Under the pieces are notes generated by a model. That model had not been told where the DNA came from, did no database searches, and was given only the letters and a program-made list of their open reading frames with translations. The translations under genes were made by a program, and so were the position numbers. A DNA stretch of 60,109 nucleotides from Akkermansia muciniphila (GTDB lineage Bacteria > Verrucomicrobiota > Verrucomicrobiia > Limisphaerales > F1-80-MAGS106): NCBI GenBank assembly GCA_945865375.1, contig CAMBEJ010000012.1:1-60109 (forward strand), given 5' to 3'. Of this stretch, positions 28,011 to 37,066 are shown one piece after another (position 1 is the first letter of the stretch; each line of letters starts with the position of its first letter).

Positions 28011-29150
28011 ATGAGTAACCCTGCGATTGCTGCCACCGCTGCGAAAGGTTTGGAAGGGGTCATTGCCGCGAGTACGCGTTTGAGCGACGTGCGTGGCGAC
28101 GTCGGGAGGCTCATCTACTGCGGTTATGACATCGACGAGTTGGCCGGAAATGTGACTTATGAAGAAGTGGTGCATTTACTGCACCACGGGTTTCTACCGA
28201 ACAGAGCGCAACTGACCGAGCTCAAAGCGCGGCTGTCAACCTCCCGCGAGTTGCCTCAAGGAGTCATCGACCTCATCAAGTCCTTCCCGGAAAGCACGCC
28301 GGCCATGCATGCCTTGCGCACCGGAGTCTCGGCGCTGGGATGTTTTGATTGCAACTCAGACGCCGACAACATGGATGCGCAACGCGAGAAGGCCATGCGG
28401 TTGATCGCGCAAATCCCGATTATCACAGCTTATTTTCACCGTTCGCGCCAGGGCAAGAGCCTGCTCCACCCGGATCCATCTCTGAGCGAAGCAGCAAATT
28501 TCCTCTACCTCATGAACGGCGAAAAACCCTCCACTGAGCAGGTCAACACGATGGATCTGTGTTATGTCTTGCACGCGGATCACGGGATGAACGCCTCGAC
28601 GTTCAGTGCCCGCGTCACCATCGCCACGCTCAGTGACATGTATTCCGCCGTCACAACCGCCATCGGAACCCTGAAGGGCCCTCTCCACGGGGGAGCGAAC
28701 GAGGGCGTCATCAAGATGCTGAAAGAGATCGGCAGCCTCGAGCACGTCGAGGAATACGTCGAAGAGTGCCTCGCTCAAAAGAAGAAAATCATGGGCATCG
28801 GCCATCGAGTTTACAAAGTCCTAGATCCGCGCGCCCCCCATCTGAAGCGCATGGCCCAGATCTTGAGCGCCAAACTGGGTGAGCCGAAATGGATACAAAT
28901 GAGCGAAAAAATTGCGGCAATAATGCTCGCCCGCAAAGGATTGCACGCGAACGTGGATTTTTATTCCGCGACCGTCTACTATTCCCTAGGCATTCCGACC
29001 GATCTGTTCACACCCATTTTTGCCATCGCACGCACGTCGGGGTGGACGGCCCACGTGCTGGAGCAACTGGCGGACAACCGGCTGATCAGGCCACAAAGCG
29101 TTTACACAGGACCGATAGGACTGAAGGTCGTGCCCTTGGACCAACGGTGA
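28011..29150 (+). CDS. gltA: Citrate synthase / 2-methylcitrate synthase family
   Basis: Condenses oxaloacetate with acetyl-CoA to open the TCA cycle. The 379-residue product is of the short (type I dimeric) class. Catalytic histidines lie in LHADHGMNAS and LKGPLHGGANE, with the aspartate in NVDFYSATVYYSLGI. ATG 28011 gives the normal N-terminus; an open upstream extension to 27783 overlaps the divergent propeller gene. Short-class enzymes include 2-methylcitrate synthases that are hard to separate by eye, but the neighbouring succinyl-CoA synthetase genes support a TCA role. Confidence 0.92.
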   Translation: MSNPAIAATAAKGLEGVIAASTRLSDVRGDVGRLIYCGYDIDELAGNVTYEEVVHLLHHGFLPNRAQLTELKARLSTSRELPQGVIDLIKSFPESTPAMHALRTGVSALGCFDCNSDADNMDAQREKAMRLIAQIPIITAYFHRSRQGKSLLHPDPSLSEAANFLYLMNGEKPSTEQVNTMDLCYVLHADHGMNASTFSARVTIATLSDMYSAVTTAIGTLKGPLHGGANEGVIKMLKEIGSLEHVEEYVEECLAQKKKIMGIGHRVYKVLDPRAPHLKRMAQILSAKLGEPKWIQMSEKIAAIMLARKGLHANVDFYSATVYYSLGIPTDLFTPIFAIARTSGWTAHVLEQLADNRLIRPQSVYTGPIGLKVVPLDQR

Positions 29151-29358
29151 ACCGCAGTTCAGGATTACCGCGATGATAGCTGACAGCAGTATCGCCGACT
29201 GCCAACCGGCTGGATCAGCGATTGCGAAACGGGCCTTCTTCCTCCACCAAGCGCCCGCAGGTTGGCAGCCAGCGCGACGTCTCTTAAAGCTTCATGGCAC
29301 CTAGGCGCGGGCTTTGGACTGTGAATGCTTCCCAAGGTCGAATCATAAAAAAACAATC

Positions 29359-30567
29359 ATGAATCTCCACGAATATCAGGCCAAGCAACTCTTGGCTCAG
29401 CATGGCGTCGCAGTGCCTAGCGGCGAGGCGGTCACGACGCCTGAACGCGCCCGCGAAGCCGCCGCCAGGCTGTTCGCAGCCGGCCAAACACTCGCCGTGG
29501 TGAAGTCCCAGATCCATGCAGGGGGACGCGGCAAGGGCACTTTCAAAAGCGGTTTTCAAGGGGGTGTCAAATTATGCCGGTCAGCCGATGACGTTTTTGA
29601 AAAAGCCTCGGCGATGCTCGGCAACGTCTTGGTGACCAAGCAGACCGGACCCGAGGGCCGCGAGGTCAAAACGCTGCTCATCGCAGGCGCGGCGACGATC
29701 AAGAAAGAGCTTTATTTGGCCGTTCTTCTGGACCGCTCCACATCGCAACCCTTGATCATGGCCAGCACGGAAGGCGGTGTGGACATCGAGGAAGTGGCGG
29801 AAAAATCCCCGGAAAAGATCATCAAAGAACTCATCGACCCTTCCGTGGGGCTCATGCCGTATCAGGCTCGGAAGCTGGCGGCCGCTCTCGGTCTCCGAGG
29901 TGGCCTGATGGCTCAAGCCACCAAGTTGTTCCTCGGCGTTTACAAAGCCTGGTGGGAATGCGATGCAGCCATGCTCGAAATCAACCCGCTCTGTGTCGTC
30001 ACTGGGGCCGACGGCATGGAATCCATTCTGGCCGTGGATGCCAAGATGTCGATCGAGGATAATGCGCTGTTTCGGCACAAGGAGATTCAGGCGATGCGGG
30101 ACCTTGGTGAGGAAGCGCCCCTGGAGATTGAGGCGAGCAAGTTCAACCTGAATTACATCAAATTGGAAGGCAACATCGCCTGCCTGGTCAATGGGGCGGG
30201 GCTCGCGATGGCCACCATGGACATCATCCAACACTTCGGGGGTAACCCGGCAAACTTTCTGGACGTCGGCGGCGGTGCCAGCAAGGAGCAAGTGAGCGCA
30301 GCATTCAAAATCATTTTGAGCGACCCTCATGTCAAAGCGATTCTTGTCAATATTTTCGGCGGGATAATGGATTGCAACGTGATCGCAACCGGGATCGTCG
30401 CCGCGGTCCTCGAAACCGGGTTAACGATCCCGCTCGTGGTTCGACTGGAAGGCAACAACGTTCAGATGGGAAAGAAGACGTTGGCGGAATCTGGTCTGAA
30501 CCTCATCACCGGCGACAGCATGGCGGACGCCGCGCAACGAGTGGTCGCGGCCCTGGCTGCATCATGA
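29359..30567 (+). CDS. sucC: Succinyl-CoA synthetase (ADP-forming) beta subunit
   Basis: The 402-residue product opens [17 protein letters not shown], followed by the ATP-grasp region with [17 protein letters not shown] and LEINPLCV. The C-terminal half has the flavodoxin-like [19 protein letters not shown] and [14 protein letters not shown]. With SucD it interconverts succinyl-CoA and succinate with ATP formation. sucD begins 48 bp downstream. The ATG at 29359 is chosen by the strongly conserved N-terminus. Confidence 0.96.
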   Translation: MNLHEYQAKQLLAQHGVAVPSGEAVTTPERAREAAARLFAAGQTLAVVKSQIHAGGRGKGTFKSGFQGGVKLCRSADDVFEKASAMLGNVLVTKQTGPEGREVKTLLIAGAATIKKELYLAVLLDRSTSQPLIMASTEGGVDIEEVAEKSPEKIIKELIDPSVGLMPYQARKLAAALGLRGGLMAQATKLFLGVYKAWWECDAAMLEINPLCVVTGADGMESILAVDAKMSIEDNALFRHKEIQAMRDLGEEAPLEIEASKFNLNYIKLEGNIACLVNGAGLAMATMDIIQHFGGNPANFLDVGGGASKEQVSAAFKIILSDPHVKAILVNIFGGIMDCNVIATGIVAAVLETGLTIPLVVRLEGNNVQMGKKTLAESGLNLITGDSMADAAQRVVAALAAS

Positions 30568-30615
30568 TATCCCTCAATTCACCTCTCCACTCATTCAATT
30601 TGACTTAAACTTTTC

Positions 30616-31506
30616 ATGGCTATTCTCGTAACCCCGGAAACCAAGGTTCTGGTGCAAGGCATCACAGGCGCGTTCGGTGCGCGTCACACGCAGCTCAGTC
30701 TCGCCTACGGCACGCGCATTGCAGCCGGGGTGACTCCCGGCAAAGGCGGTCAGTTTTTTGAAAACACCGTTCCTATCTTCGACACCGTGCGAGAGGCGGT
30801 GGAAGCAACGGGCGCCACAGCAAGCGCCATCTTCGTTCCGCCTCCCTTCGCGGCCGATGCGATCCTCGAAGGTGTGGATGCAGGGCTCGATCTGGTGGTC
30901 TGCATCACGGAGGGCATTCCCATTCGAGACATGATGATGGTGAAACGAGCGATGTTGGGCAAGAAAACCCGCTTGATCGGACCCAATTGCCCGGGCATCG
31001 TCACCCCAGGGGATGGTAGGGATTCCATTGGCGGCTGCCGCATCGGGATCGCCCCGGGTTACATTCACAAAAAAGGGCATGTCGGCGTTGTTTCACGGAG
31101 CGGCACACTCACTTATGAAGCGGTCTGGCAGTTGACCTGCCGCGGAGTGGGCCAGTCCACCTGCGTTGGGATTGGCGGCGATCCCGTCAATGGCACCTCT
31201 CATCTCGACGTCATCAAGATGTTCAATGACGACCCGGACACCCACGGCATCATCATGATCGGCGAGATCGGCGGTTCGGCCGAGGAAGAGGCCGCCGAGT
31301 GGATTGGGAATTATTGCAAAAAACCCGTGGCGGGTTTTATCGCCGGAGCCACCGCTCCTCCGGGTCGGCGGATGGGCCACGCAGGGGCGATTGTCAGCGG
31401 GGGCAAAGGGACTGCCGCCGCCAAAATCGCCGCCCTGCGTGAGGCCGGAATTGCCGTGGCCGAAACACCTTCTGTGATGGCCGAGAGGTTGCTGAAACTC
31501 ATGTGA
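30616..31506 (+). CDS. sucD: Succinyl-CoA synthetase alpha subunit
   Basis: The 296-residue product has an N-terminal CoA-binding Rossmann fold ([22 protein letters not shown]), [13 protein letters not shown], and the phosphorylated-histidine loop [17 protein letters not shown]. It forms the heterodimer or heterotetramer with SucC and carries the phosphohistidine intermediate. A membrane-protein gene starts 8 bp after its stop, suggesting one transcript. Confidence 0.97.
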   Translation: MAILVTPETKVLVQGITGAFGARHTQLSLAYGTRIAAGVTPGKGGQFFENTVPIFDTVREAVEATGATASAIFVPPPFAADAILEGVDAGLDLVVCITEGIPIRDMMMVKRAMLGKKTRLIGPNCPGIVTPGDGRDSIGGCRIGIAPGYIHKKGHVGVVSRSGTLTYEAVWQLTCRGVGQSTCVGIGGDPVNGTSHLDVIKMFNDDPDTHGIIMIGEIGGSAEEEAAEWIGNYCKKPVAGFIAGATAPPGRRMGHAGAIVSGGKGTAAAKIAALREAGIAVAETPSVMAERLLKLM

Positions 31507-31514
31507 TCTAGTGA

Positions 31515-32357
31515 ATGAACACCATCGACGCAATCCTGAGCCTGGCGTCGATGCTCCTCTGGTTGAATGCCACCGTGCGCCAGTGGAGCCTCCGCGGGCC
31601 CCAAACCGCCTATTCCCTGCTGCGCACGTTGGAGAGACTGGAAGTGCCCGCGCCGCGCCGCTGGACCTCCTTAATTACCCTCTTAGCCCTGCTTTGCTTC
31701 AGGTCCGTTTTCTACTGGCAAATCGGATCCGCTGTCGGATGGACACCCTCGGTGGATCTCGGCCCGTTCGGGATCTCTTTCCGCAGCGATCACGCCTCTC
31801 GGATGTTTCTTTATTCATCGATCTCTTTTGCGAGATGGTTGATTTTGCTCTACATGGCAATCCTGTTTTTGGTCCTGCTCAACCGCGGGCCAGGTGAGGG
31901 CGATCCGATGCATCGGTTTCTTTTTCATCAGCTTGGCAGGTGTGCCCACTGGCCCGCGCCAGTGCTTCTTCCATTGACGCTCGTCGCAACCGTTTTGCTA
32001 TGGGGCTGCGCCGTTTATCCCCTGTCGCAGATGTCCATCTTCCCAGCCCCCCAAGCCTTCCATGTCGTGCTAGCCCATGGCCTTCTCATGGGAATTGGGT
32101 TATGGCTAAAACTACGTTGGTTGATCTTTGGCGTTCTTCTGCTCCACCTCATGAACAGCTATGTCTATTTTGGCAACCACCCCTTTTGGGCGTTCATCAG
32201 TCAGTGCGGTCGCAAAATCTCAAAGCTGGCCTCCTGGCTGCCGCTCCATCTGGGAAAAATCGACCTGAGACCCGTTGGGGCCGCAGCGATGGTCTTCTTG
32301 ATCTGCAGTGTAGGGGACCCTCTGCTGGTGTGGCTATTCGGAAAAGTGCAACCATGA
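31515..32357 (+). CDS. Multi-pass membrane protein of unknown function
   Basis: The 280-residue protein has about six hydrophobic helices (around residues 5-20, 50-70, 100-125, 150-172, 180-200, 205-218 and 255-275). There is no domain I can name. It lies between sucD and a DUF167 gene: 8 bp after sucD, and its stop overlaps the next start by 4 bp (ATGA). A YggT-like relation is conceivable because YggT and the DUF167 protein YggU are neighbours in many bacteria, but the sequence does not show it clearly. Confidence 0.75.
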   Translation: MNTIDAILSLASMLLWLNATVRQWSLRGPQTAYSLLRTLERLEVPAPRRWTSLITLLALLCFRSVFYWQIGSAVGWTPSVDLGPFGISFRSDHASRMFLYSSISFARWLILLYMAILFLVLLNRGPGEGDPMHRFLFHQLGRCAHWPAPVLLPLTLVATVLLWGCAVYPLSQMSIFPAPQAFHVVLAHGLLMGIGLWLKLRWLIFGVLLLHLMNSYVYFGNHPFWAFISQCGRKISKLASWLPLHLGKIDLRPVGAAAMVFLICSVGDPLLVWLFGKVQP

Positions 32358-32668
32358 GTCAGCCTGGGTTTCTCTCAGAGCAGCCCGAGGGGGTCTTGCT
32401 CCGCATCAAGCTGCAACCTCGCGCTTCTCGGTGCGAGATCGGCACAGTCATTGACGGCAAACTCAAGGTGAAGGTGATGGCACCTCCCGTTGACCACGCC
32501 GCAAACGAGGCGCTGATCGAGTTCCTCGCAGGTGTCCTGGAGCGCCCCCTCGGAAGCGTGCGCCTCATTCGCGGCTCGAAGGCGCGGCATAAAGTCGTCC
32601 AGATCACCGGCCTCAAGGCCGCAGAAATCGAACGAAGACTCGGTTTGAGTGGGGGTGAAGATCGGTAA
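32354..32668 (+). CDS. DUF167 (YggU) family protein
   Basis: The 104-residue product contains the DUF167 pattern: VLLRIKLQPRASRCEI, LKVKVMAPPVDHAANEALIEFLA and VRLIRGSKARHKVVQITG. The fold is known for E. coli YggU, but the cellular role is not. The ATG overlaps the stop of the membrane-protein gene, so the two are probably translationally coupled. An open frame extends upstream to 31940 but antisense-like content there rules out a longer protein. Confidence 0.88.
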   Translation: MSQPGFLSEQPEGVLLRIKLQPRASRCEIGTVIDGKLKVKVMAPPVDHAANEALIEFLAGVLERPLGSVRLIRGSKARHKVVQITGLKAAEIERRLGLSGGEDR

Positions 32669-32718
32669 CTTGGTTGGAACGTCCTCCGTGAACGGGTCAC
32701 GTTTCCGCTGAATGGAAC

Positions 32719-32814
32719 TCAACCCCGCCCCAGCAACTCCGGCAGCGACAGGCTTGCAAACCCTGTCCGCCCGACGCGCAGAAATTCCCGGCGCTTGATC
32801 GGACCGGGACAAAC
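32719..32814 (-). pseudogene. 31-residue remnant of a DUF1501 N-terminus
   Basis: From 32814 to a TGA at 32719-32721 the minus strand reads VCPGPIKRREFLRVGRTGFASL, then SLPELLGRG and stop. This is the twin-arginine leader typical of DUF1501 proteins, with no start codon and no body. It begins 29 bp downstream of the PQQ-propeller stop, on the same strand. It is most simply the last trace of a deleted DUF1501 gene that once followed the propeller gene. Confidence 0.6.
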
Positions 32815-32843
32815 ACCCGCTGAATTCGAATTTCGGCCCAGTA

Positions 32844-34193
32844 TCAAGGAGCCCCCTTTTCTTCGATGGAGTAAAGAAACCGTTCGCCACGCAAGTAGAG
32901 TTCGCGGTCCACAAGCGCCGGCGAAGCGCTGAAGGTATCGGCGAGATGATTGACGGCGAGCAGGGTGTTATCGCGGTTGTGGCGGAGGACCACAGTCGCC
33001 CCATCGCGGGCCGTGATATAGAGACGCCCGTCGGCGGCGACAGGCGAAGCGAAGATGAAATCGCGGAGGCCATCCAGGCGGAGGGGTTCGCCGCGCGGTT
33101 TGCCGCTCACGGGTTCAAGGCGGGAGAGGACGTTTTGGTTGTGTCGCAGGAAATAGAGGGTGTCCTCGTACAAAAGCGGCGATGAAACGTACGGCGTGAG
33201 GCGATTCAATTTCCAGGCGACCCGGTCGGTGTCCGTGATGTCACCCTTGGCCCCGGAAAGCCGAATGGCCAGCATCGCCTGCCAATCGTAGCTGTTACCG
33301 GCGAAGACCATGCCGTGGCCCGCCACGGGTGAGGAGACTACGTTGCGCGACAGCCCCCCGCATTCCCAAAGCATCGCGCCCGTCTCCAAATCGTAGCTGC
33401 GAACTCGTTTGGTGGCGCTGAGGACGATTTGCGGTTTGCCCTCGTGTTCAACCACGAGCGGCGTGGACCACGAGGTCTTTTCATCACGGACGATTTTCCA
33501 GATCTCACGGCCAGTCCGTTTGTCGAGCGCGCAGAGAAAGGATTCGCCCTCATGATCCCAGCACACGATGAGACGGTCGCCATGCAACACCGGAGAACTC
33601 CCCTCGCCATGGGCGTGGAGGGTATCCATTCGACCAAACTTTTTCTGCCATTTCAACTCCCCGCGAAAGTCCAGGCAGTAGAGGCCTCGGGAACCAAAAA
33701 AGGCGTAGACACGCTCGCCGTCGGTGACGGGGGAGTTGGAAGCCAGACTGCCAGTTTCATGGCCGCCCTCGTGGGGAAACTCCTCCTGAACAACCTTGTT
33801 CCAGAGGACGATCCCTTCGCGCCGGCTGATGGCGACTACGGCAAACTGATGGCGGTGGGTGACAGGCACATTGTCATGGGTGCCCGGAGCCTTGTCATAA
33901 ACGGGTTTTTGAGCGTCGCCCACAGCCGCCGCCACCGTCACGAAAACCGAGTCGCCAAAGATGATCGGAGTGGAATGGCCTTTGCCATGCAGTCGGATTT
34001 TCCATCGAACATTATTGGTCTCGCTCCACAAAACGGGTGGATGAGCCTTGGGTGCTGCACCGGTCGCCAGGGGCCCGCGCCACTGCGGCCAGTAGCGGAG
34101 GCCTTCCGCACTGGCCGACGCTCTCACGTCCTCAGCCCGCGCTGAAAGAACGAGCAGGCAGCCCAGGAAGACTGAAACAAGAATCCGTTGCAC
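32844..34193 (-). CDS. PQQ-type beta-propeller repeat protein (paralogue 2)
   Basis: The 449-residue exported protein has a signal peptide (VSVFLGCLLVLSARA), then WPQWRGPLATG and propeller blades including RVYAFFGSRGLYCLD, LCALDKRTGREIWKI, SYDLETGAMLWECGG and RLYITARDGATVVL. It is related throughout to the 26537-27838 protein and, like it, lacks PQQ-dehydrogenase catalytic motifs. It flanks the citrate synthase cluster on the opposite side from its paralogue. A DUF1501 remnant lies just downstream. Confidence 0.88.
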   Translation of the reverse strand: MQRILVSVFLGCLLVLSARAEDVRASASAEGLRYWPQWRGPLATGAAPKAHPPVLWSETNNVRWKIRLHGKGHSTPIIFGDSVFVTVAAAVGDAQKPVYDKAPGTHDNVPVTHRHQFAVVAISRREGIVLWNKVVQEEFPHEGGHETGSLASNSPVTDGERVYAFFGSRGLYCLDFRGELKWQKKFGRMDTLHAHGEGSSPVLHGDRLIVCWDHEGESFLCALDKRTGREIWKIVRDEKTSWSTPLVVEHEGKPQIVLSATKRVRSYDLETGAMLWECGGLSRNVVSSPVAGHGMVFAGNSYDWQAMLAIRLSGAKGDITDTDRVAWKLNRLTPYVSSPLLYEDTLYFLRHNQNVLSRLEPVSGKPRGEPLRLDGLRDFIFASPVAADGRLYITARDGATVVLRHNRDNTLLAVNHLADTFSASPALVDRELYLRGERFLYSIEEKGAP

Positions 34194-34285
34194 AGCGACA
34201 GAATCTTACACCACGGGCCGTGTGTTGCAACGGCCTTCATTAACTTGGCGTGAACAGCGGTTTTCGACCAAGCAGAGGGTCCTTT

Positions 34286-35518
34286 TCACCGCGATTTCAA
34301 ACTGTTTAAAATCGTGCTGTACTGGAGGACGTTGTATTCCCGTGATGAAGCCTCGTTGAAGCCAGCTTTTTGAATCCCCTCAGAAAGTCCCTGCATGTGG
34401 GCGGCGCCCCAAGGCACAACAATCTTATCCGACCTCAGCAGCTCTTCCTGGATCTCTTTAAGAAGATGCTCGTTCCGCAAGGTGAGGAGGTCTTCAAGGA
34501 GGTGTTTAGTCATCTGCGAATCCTGGGATTTTTGGATCAACTGGAGGATCACCTCCGCAGTAAACCCTTGAGAATGAACGAGAGTCGCGAGGTTTAGAAA
34601 CTCAATGGACTTTGCTGAAAATTGCTCCACGTCGACGTCCGCCGGACGCGGCCGCCCCTGAGTCGGCTCAAATTGTTGCTTCTGTTCTGACAGACCGAGG
34701 GACGAGGCCACTCGCTTGTAGCTGATCGGGTGTTTGAGAAGGTTTTTTCGGTCTGTGACACCCTCCAGGAGAATGGTGGAGTTGGTCGGGAACGATTTCA
34801 TAATTTGCTGGTAAAACCCTGCCTCTCCGATGTGCATCATCGGTATCAAGTAGATCGTCTTACCGTCGTTGCGAACGTATTCCTTCGCGCGCACCGTCAG
34901 ACTGTCCGAGCGCAACGCCAAGAAGCCCGCGCTGAAGTGGTCTAGCGCGAGCGAACTGCACCAGGCGAAGTAAACCAGACAAGCTGGCACCACCACGAGG
35001 AGGTGAATCAGAACGAATCCGCAGAGGTTCATCCAGCCAAATGCTTTGTTGCCCACCCGCCCCTCAGGAACCATCGGCCATCGGAATTTGAAGCCGCCCT
35101 GGAGCCATGCGAGCAGACCAACGCCGACAAGGACCTGGCACAGCGAGACGAGCCAGCTGATCTGCGGGAGCTGGTCAAATCGATAAATGGATAATGGAAT
35201 TGTCCCGAGCAAGACCGCAGGACCAAACAGCGTCATCGGAAGAAAAAAACGCTTCGGAATCATGGGTGTGATTCCCATCATGAGGTACGTCAGAACCGTC
35301 GCGAGAAAACTGAATGGGAGCACCACGCCCCGAACTCCCGTCAAGAGACGAAGATTCCAAAACTGGATGAGACTGTCATCCAGCAGGGAAAGAACCGCAT
35401 CGGCCAGGAAAAGGCCGATGCAGAGACTTAATAAAGTTGCGACGAACTTCTTCAAGAAACACTTTCTGTTGCGGAGACGGGAGGATTTAATCGCGAAGAA
35501 CGTGGCAGGTATAGCCAC
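34286..35518 (-). CDS. TraB/PrgY-like domain protein with multi-pass membrane N-terminus
   Basis: The 410-residue product has an N-terminal half with about five or six hydrophobic helices (residues 22-45, 65-90, 95-112, 120-142, 165-200). A C-terminal soluble domain follows, with [25 protein letters not shown] and [14 protein letters not shown]. The paired HIGE...LEGV...WGAAHM pattern matches the TraB/PrgY/TIKI superfamily, thought to be metal-dependent hydrolases. The usual GTAH(V/L)S core is modified to MMHIGE. The ATG at 35518 overlaps the upstream msrAB stop by 32 bp; a TTG at 35455 would avoid this and still keep the first helix. Confidence 0.72.
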   Translation of the reverse strand: MAIPATFFAIKSSRLRNRKCFLKKFVATLLSLCIGLFLADAVLSLLDDSLIQFWNLRLLTGVRGVVLPFSFLATVLTYLMMGITPMIPKRFFLPMTLFGPAVLLGTIPLSIYRFDQLPQISWLVSLCQVLVGVGLLAWLQGGFKFRWPMVPEGRVGNKAFGWMNLCGFVLIHLLVVVPACLVYFAWCSSLALDHFSAGFLALRSDSLTVRAKEYVRNDGKTIYLIPMMHIGEAGFYQQIMKSFPTNSTILLEGVTDRKNLLKHPISYKRVASSLGLSEQKQQFEPTQGRPRPADVDVEQFSAKSIEFLNLATLVHSQGFTAEVILQLIQKSQDSQMTKHLLEDLLTLRNEHLLKEIQEELLRSDKIVVPWGAAHMQGLSEGIQKAGFNEASSREYNVLQYSTILNSLKSR

Positions 35519-36599
35519 CGGGATTCTTCACGAGATATTTTTGGTGGTAGCTCTCGGCGGGATAGAATTCAGAAGCCTTCGTGATCTCCGTCACAACCGG
35601 CCGCTGGAATTCACCGGACTTGCCAACCTTCGTCGTCACGCGTTCGGCGATCTGTTTTTGCTCTTCACTTGTGAAAAAAATCGCTGAACGATACTGCGTT
35701 CCCCTATCGTTGTGCTGCTGATTTAATGTGGTGGGATCGTGCATGCGGTAGAAATACCCAAGCAGTTGTTCATAGCTCAGCAGGGCCTGGTCGAAAACAA
35801 TCTTGATGGCTTCTGCGTGGCCCGTGCGCCCTGTGCAAATTTGTTGGTAAGTCGGATTCACCACCTTCCCACCAGAGTAACCCACACTCGTTTCGAGCAC
35901 ACCCGGAATCTTCCGCAGAATCTCCTCCATCCCCCAGAAGCAGCCACCCGCGAGAATCGCAGTCTCGGGCTGGGGGGGCCTGGCGGCTTTGGCTGGAGCC
36001 GTCAAGGCCGCGCTTGCCTTGATCAATCCGGCCTTCACAAAGGGTTCGAGATAAGCCCCATAACCCTCCACCTCCATCTTCTCCACGGGGATGAAACGAA
36101 GCGACGCGGAATTGATGCAGTAGCGCAAGCGGTTGGCCCCTGGCCCGTCGTTGAAGACGTGCCCGAGGTGCGAATCCGCCTGCTTGGACCGCACCTCCGT
36201 TCGTACCATGCCATGCGCCGCATCCTGCTTCTCGGCAATGCCCGCACCCTTCACGGGTTGTGTGAAGCTCGGCCAACCAGTGCCGGAATCGAACTTGTCC
36301 AACGAGCTGAACAAGGGTTCGCCCGAGACCACGTCCGCGTAAAGACCCGGCGCATGATTGTTCCAATACGCATTCCGGAAGGGCGGCTCGGTCCCACACT
36401 GTTGCGTGACTGAGAACTGTTCCGAAGATAATTGCTTTTGCAACTGGGCCTGGTCTGGTTTTCTAAAATCCTTCATAAGGGTTGGTTGATAGGGGACGAC
36501 ATCCGCTTGTTTGCGACGGACTTCACTTCGAAGTGTGGCAACGACACCCGCCAACAACAACAAGGCGACAGCGATTCCTGCGATCTTGACCAGTTTCAT
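35487..36599 (-). CDS. msrAB: Membrane-anchored MsrB-MsrA fusion, peptide methionine sulfoxide reductase
   Basis: The 370-residue product has an N-terminal signal anchor ([18 protein letters not shown]). The MsrB domain (about residues 60-190; [32 protein letters not shown], catalytic Cys in [11 protein letters not shown]) comes first. The MsrA domain (about 210-370; [10 protein letters not shown] with catalytic Cys, [17 protein letters not shown]) follows. Together they reduce both diastereomers of methionine sulfoxide; the anchor places them outside the cytoplasm. The MsrB zinc CxxC pairs are absent, as in many members. ATG 36599 is preferred because an upstream extension adds 30 residues before the anchor. 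The order B-A is the reverse of the PilB/Neisseria-type A-B order. Confidence 0.93.
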   Translation of the reverse strand: MKLVKIAGIAVALLLLAGVVATLRSEVRRKQADVVPYQPTLMKDFRKPDQAQLQKQLSSEQFSVTQQCGTEPPFRNAYWNNHAPGLYADVVSGEPLFSSLDKFDSGTGWPSFTQPVKGAGIAEKQDAAHGMVRTEVRSKQADSHLGHVFNDGPGANRLRYCINSASLRFIPVEKMEVEGYGAYLEPFVKAGLIKASAALTAPAKAARPPQPETAILAGGCFWGMEEILRKIPGVLETSVGYSGGKVVNPTYQQICTGRTGHAEAIKIVFDQALLSYEQLLGYFYRMHDPTTLNQQHNDRGTQYRSAIFFTSEEQKQIAERVTTKVGKSGEFQRPVVTEITKASEFYPAESYHQKYLVKNPGGYTCHVLRD

Positions 36600-36698
36600 A
36601 CCTTTTATTCTCGTTATGTTTTGTTCCAAAGAAAACTGTTCCACCATACACCATTGAACCTGAACAATCAGCAGAAATTTCTCACACACCCGACCACA

Positions 36699-36924
36699 GG
36701 GTGCAACTCACGGTTTCCGGGAGGTGTCGTTCGGAGGACAATACCTACCGCAGAATGGGAAGAGTTTTAACCACGGATAACACGGATAGCACGGATAAAG
36801 TACCCATCTCAGCTCCCTTTCCTCATCCGTGTTATCCGTGTCATCCATGGTGTCACTTCAGCGTGGTTAAGCGGCGGGATACCCGCGTCAGGGGAGGCGA
36901 CCTCGGATAACGTGAGTTGCACCC
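36699..36924. mobile_element. Inverted-repeat element with CACGGATAA arrays and 9-bp target duplication
   Basis: The 226-bp element starts GGGTGCAACTCACG (36699-36712) and ends with the exact reverse complement (36911-36924); the similarity continues imperfectly for about another 10 bp. CCGACCACA flanks it on both sides (36690-36698 and 36925-36933), a perfect 9-bp direct repeat. Inside are CACGGATAACACGGATAGCA near 36772-36791 and TCATCCGTGTTATCCGTG (36823-36840) in opposite orientation, so the arms can pair over most of the length. No coding content is seen. Similar CACGGATAA arrays recur in genomes of this and related phyla, to my recollection. Confidence 0.85.
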
Positions 36925-37015
36925 CCGACCACACTGACAACCAACTATGTCCTCCAACCCCGGATCGTCCATCTTTTATGAGAGGAACCTCTGTGATGCA
37001 CACCGGTGTCGGAGA

Positions 37016-37043
37016 TTGACGCAGCGTGTCACATTCCTAAGAT
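37016..37043 (+). promoter_or_regulatory. Probable sigma70-type promoter for acs
   Basis: TTGACG (37016-37021) and TAAGAT (37038-37043), 16-bp spacing, end 23 bp before the chosen acs start. This also argues against the upstream alternative start at 36947. Confidence 0.5.
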
Positions 37044-37066
37044 ATCGACGTTTCCAAAAGCTTTTT

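Larger units (their letters stand above)
36600..37066. other. 467-bp intergenic region between msrAB and acs
   Basis: The region holds a complete inverted-repeat element with flanking 9-bp duplications (36690-36933) and the acs promoter candidate (37016-37043). The first 90 bp presumably carry the msrAB promoter, but I cannot pick a clear site. Open frames here are made of the repeat sequence and are not credible genes. Confidence 0.7.

Noticed and set aside
29151..29358. Possible decayed repeat between citrate synthase and sucC
   Set aside because: A 9-bp inverted pair (CTGCCAACC / GGTTGGCAG, about 60 bp apart) is visible, but there is no second copy in the window and no flanking duplication. 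Too weak to call.
32375..33073. 232-codon minus-strand frame antisense to the DUF167 gene
   Set aside because: It mixes antisense DUF167 and out-of-frame propeller sequence. Only the 31-codon DUF1501 leader in another frame looked real.
33429..34145. 238-codon plus-strand frame opposite the second propeller gene
   Set aside because: The minus-strand propeller reading has signal peptide and repeats; the plus-strand reading has none.
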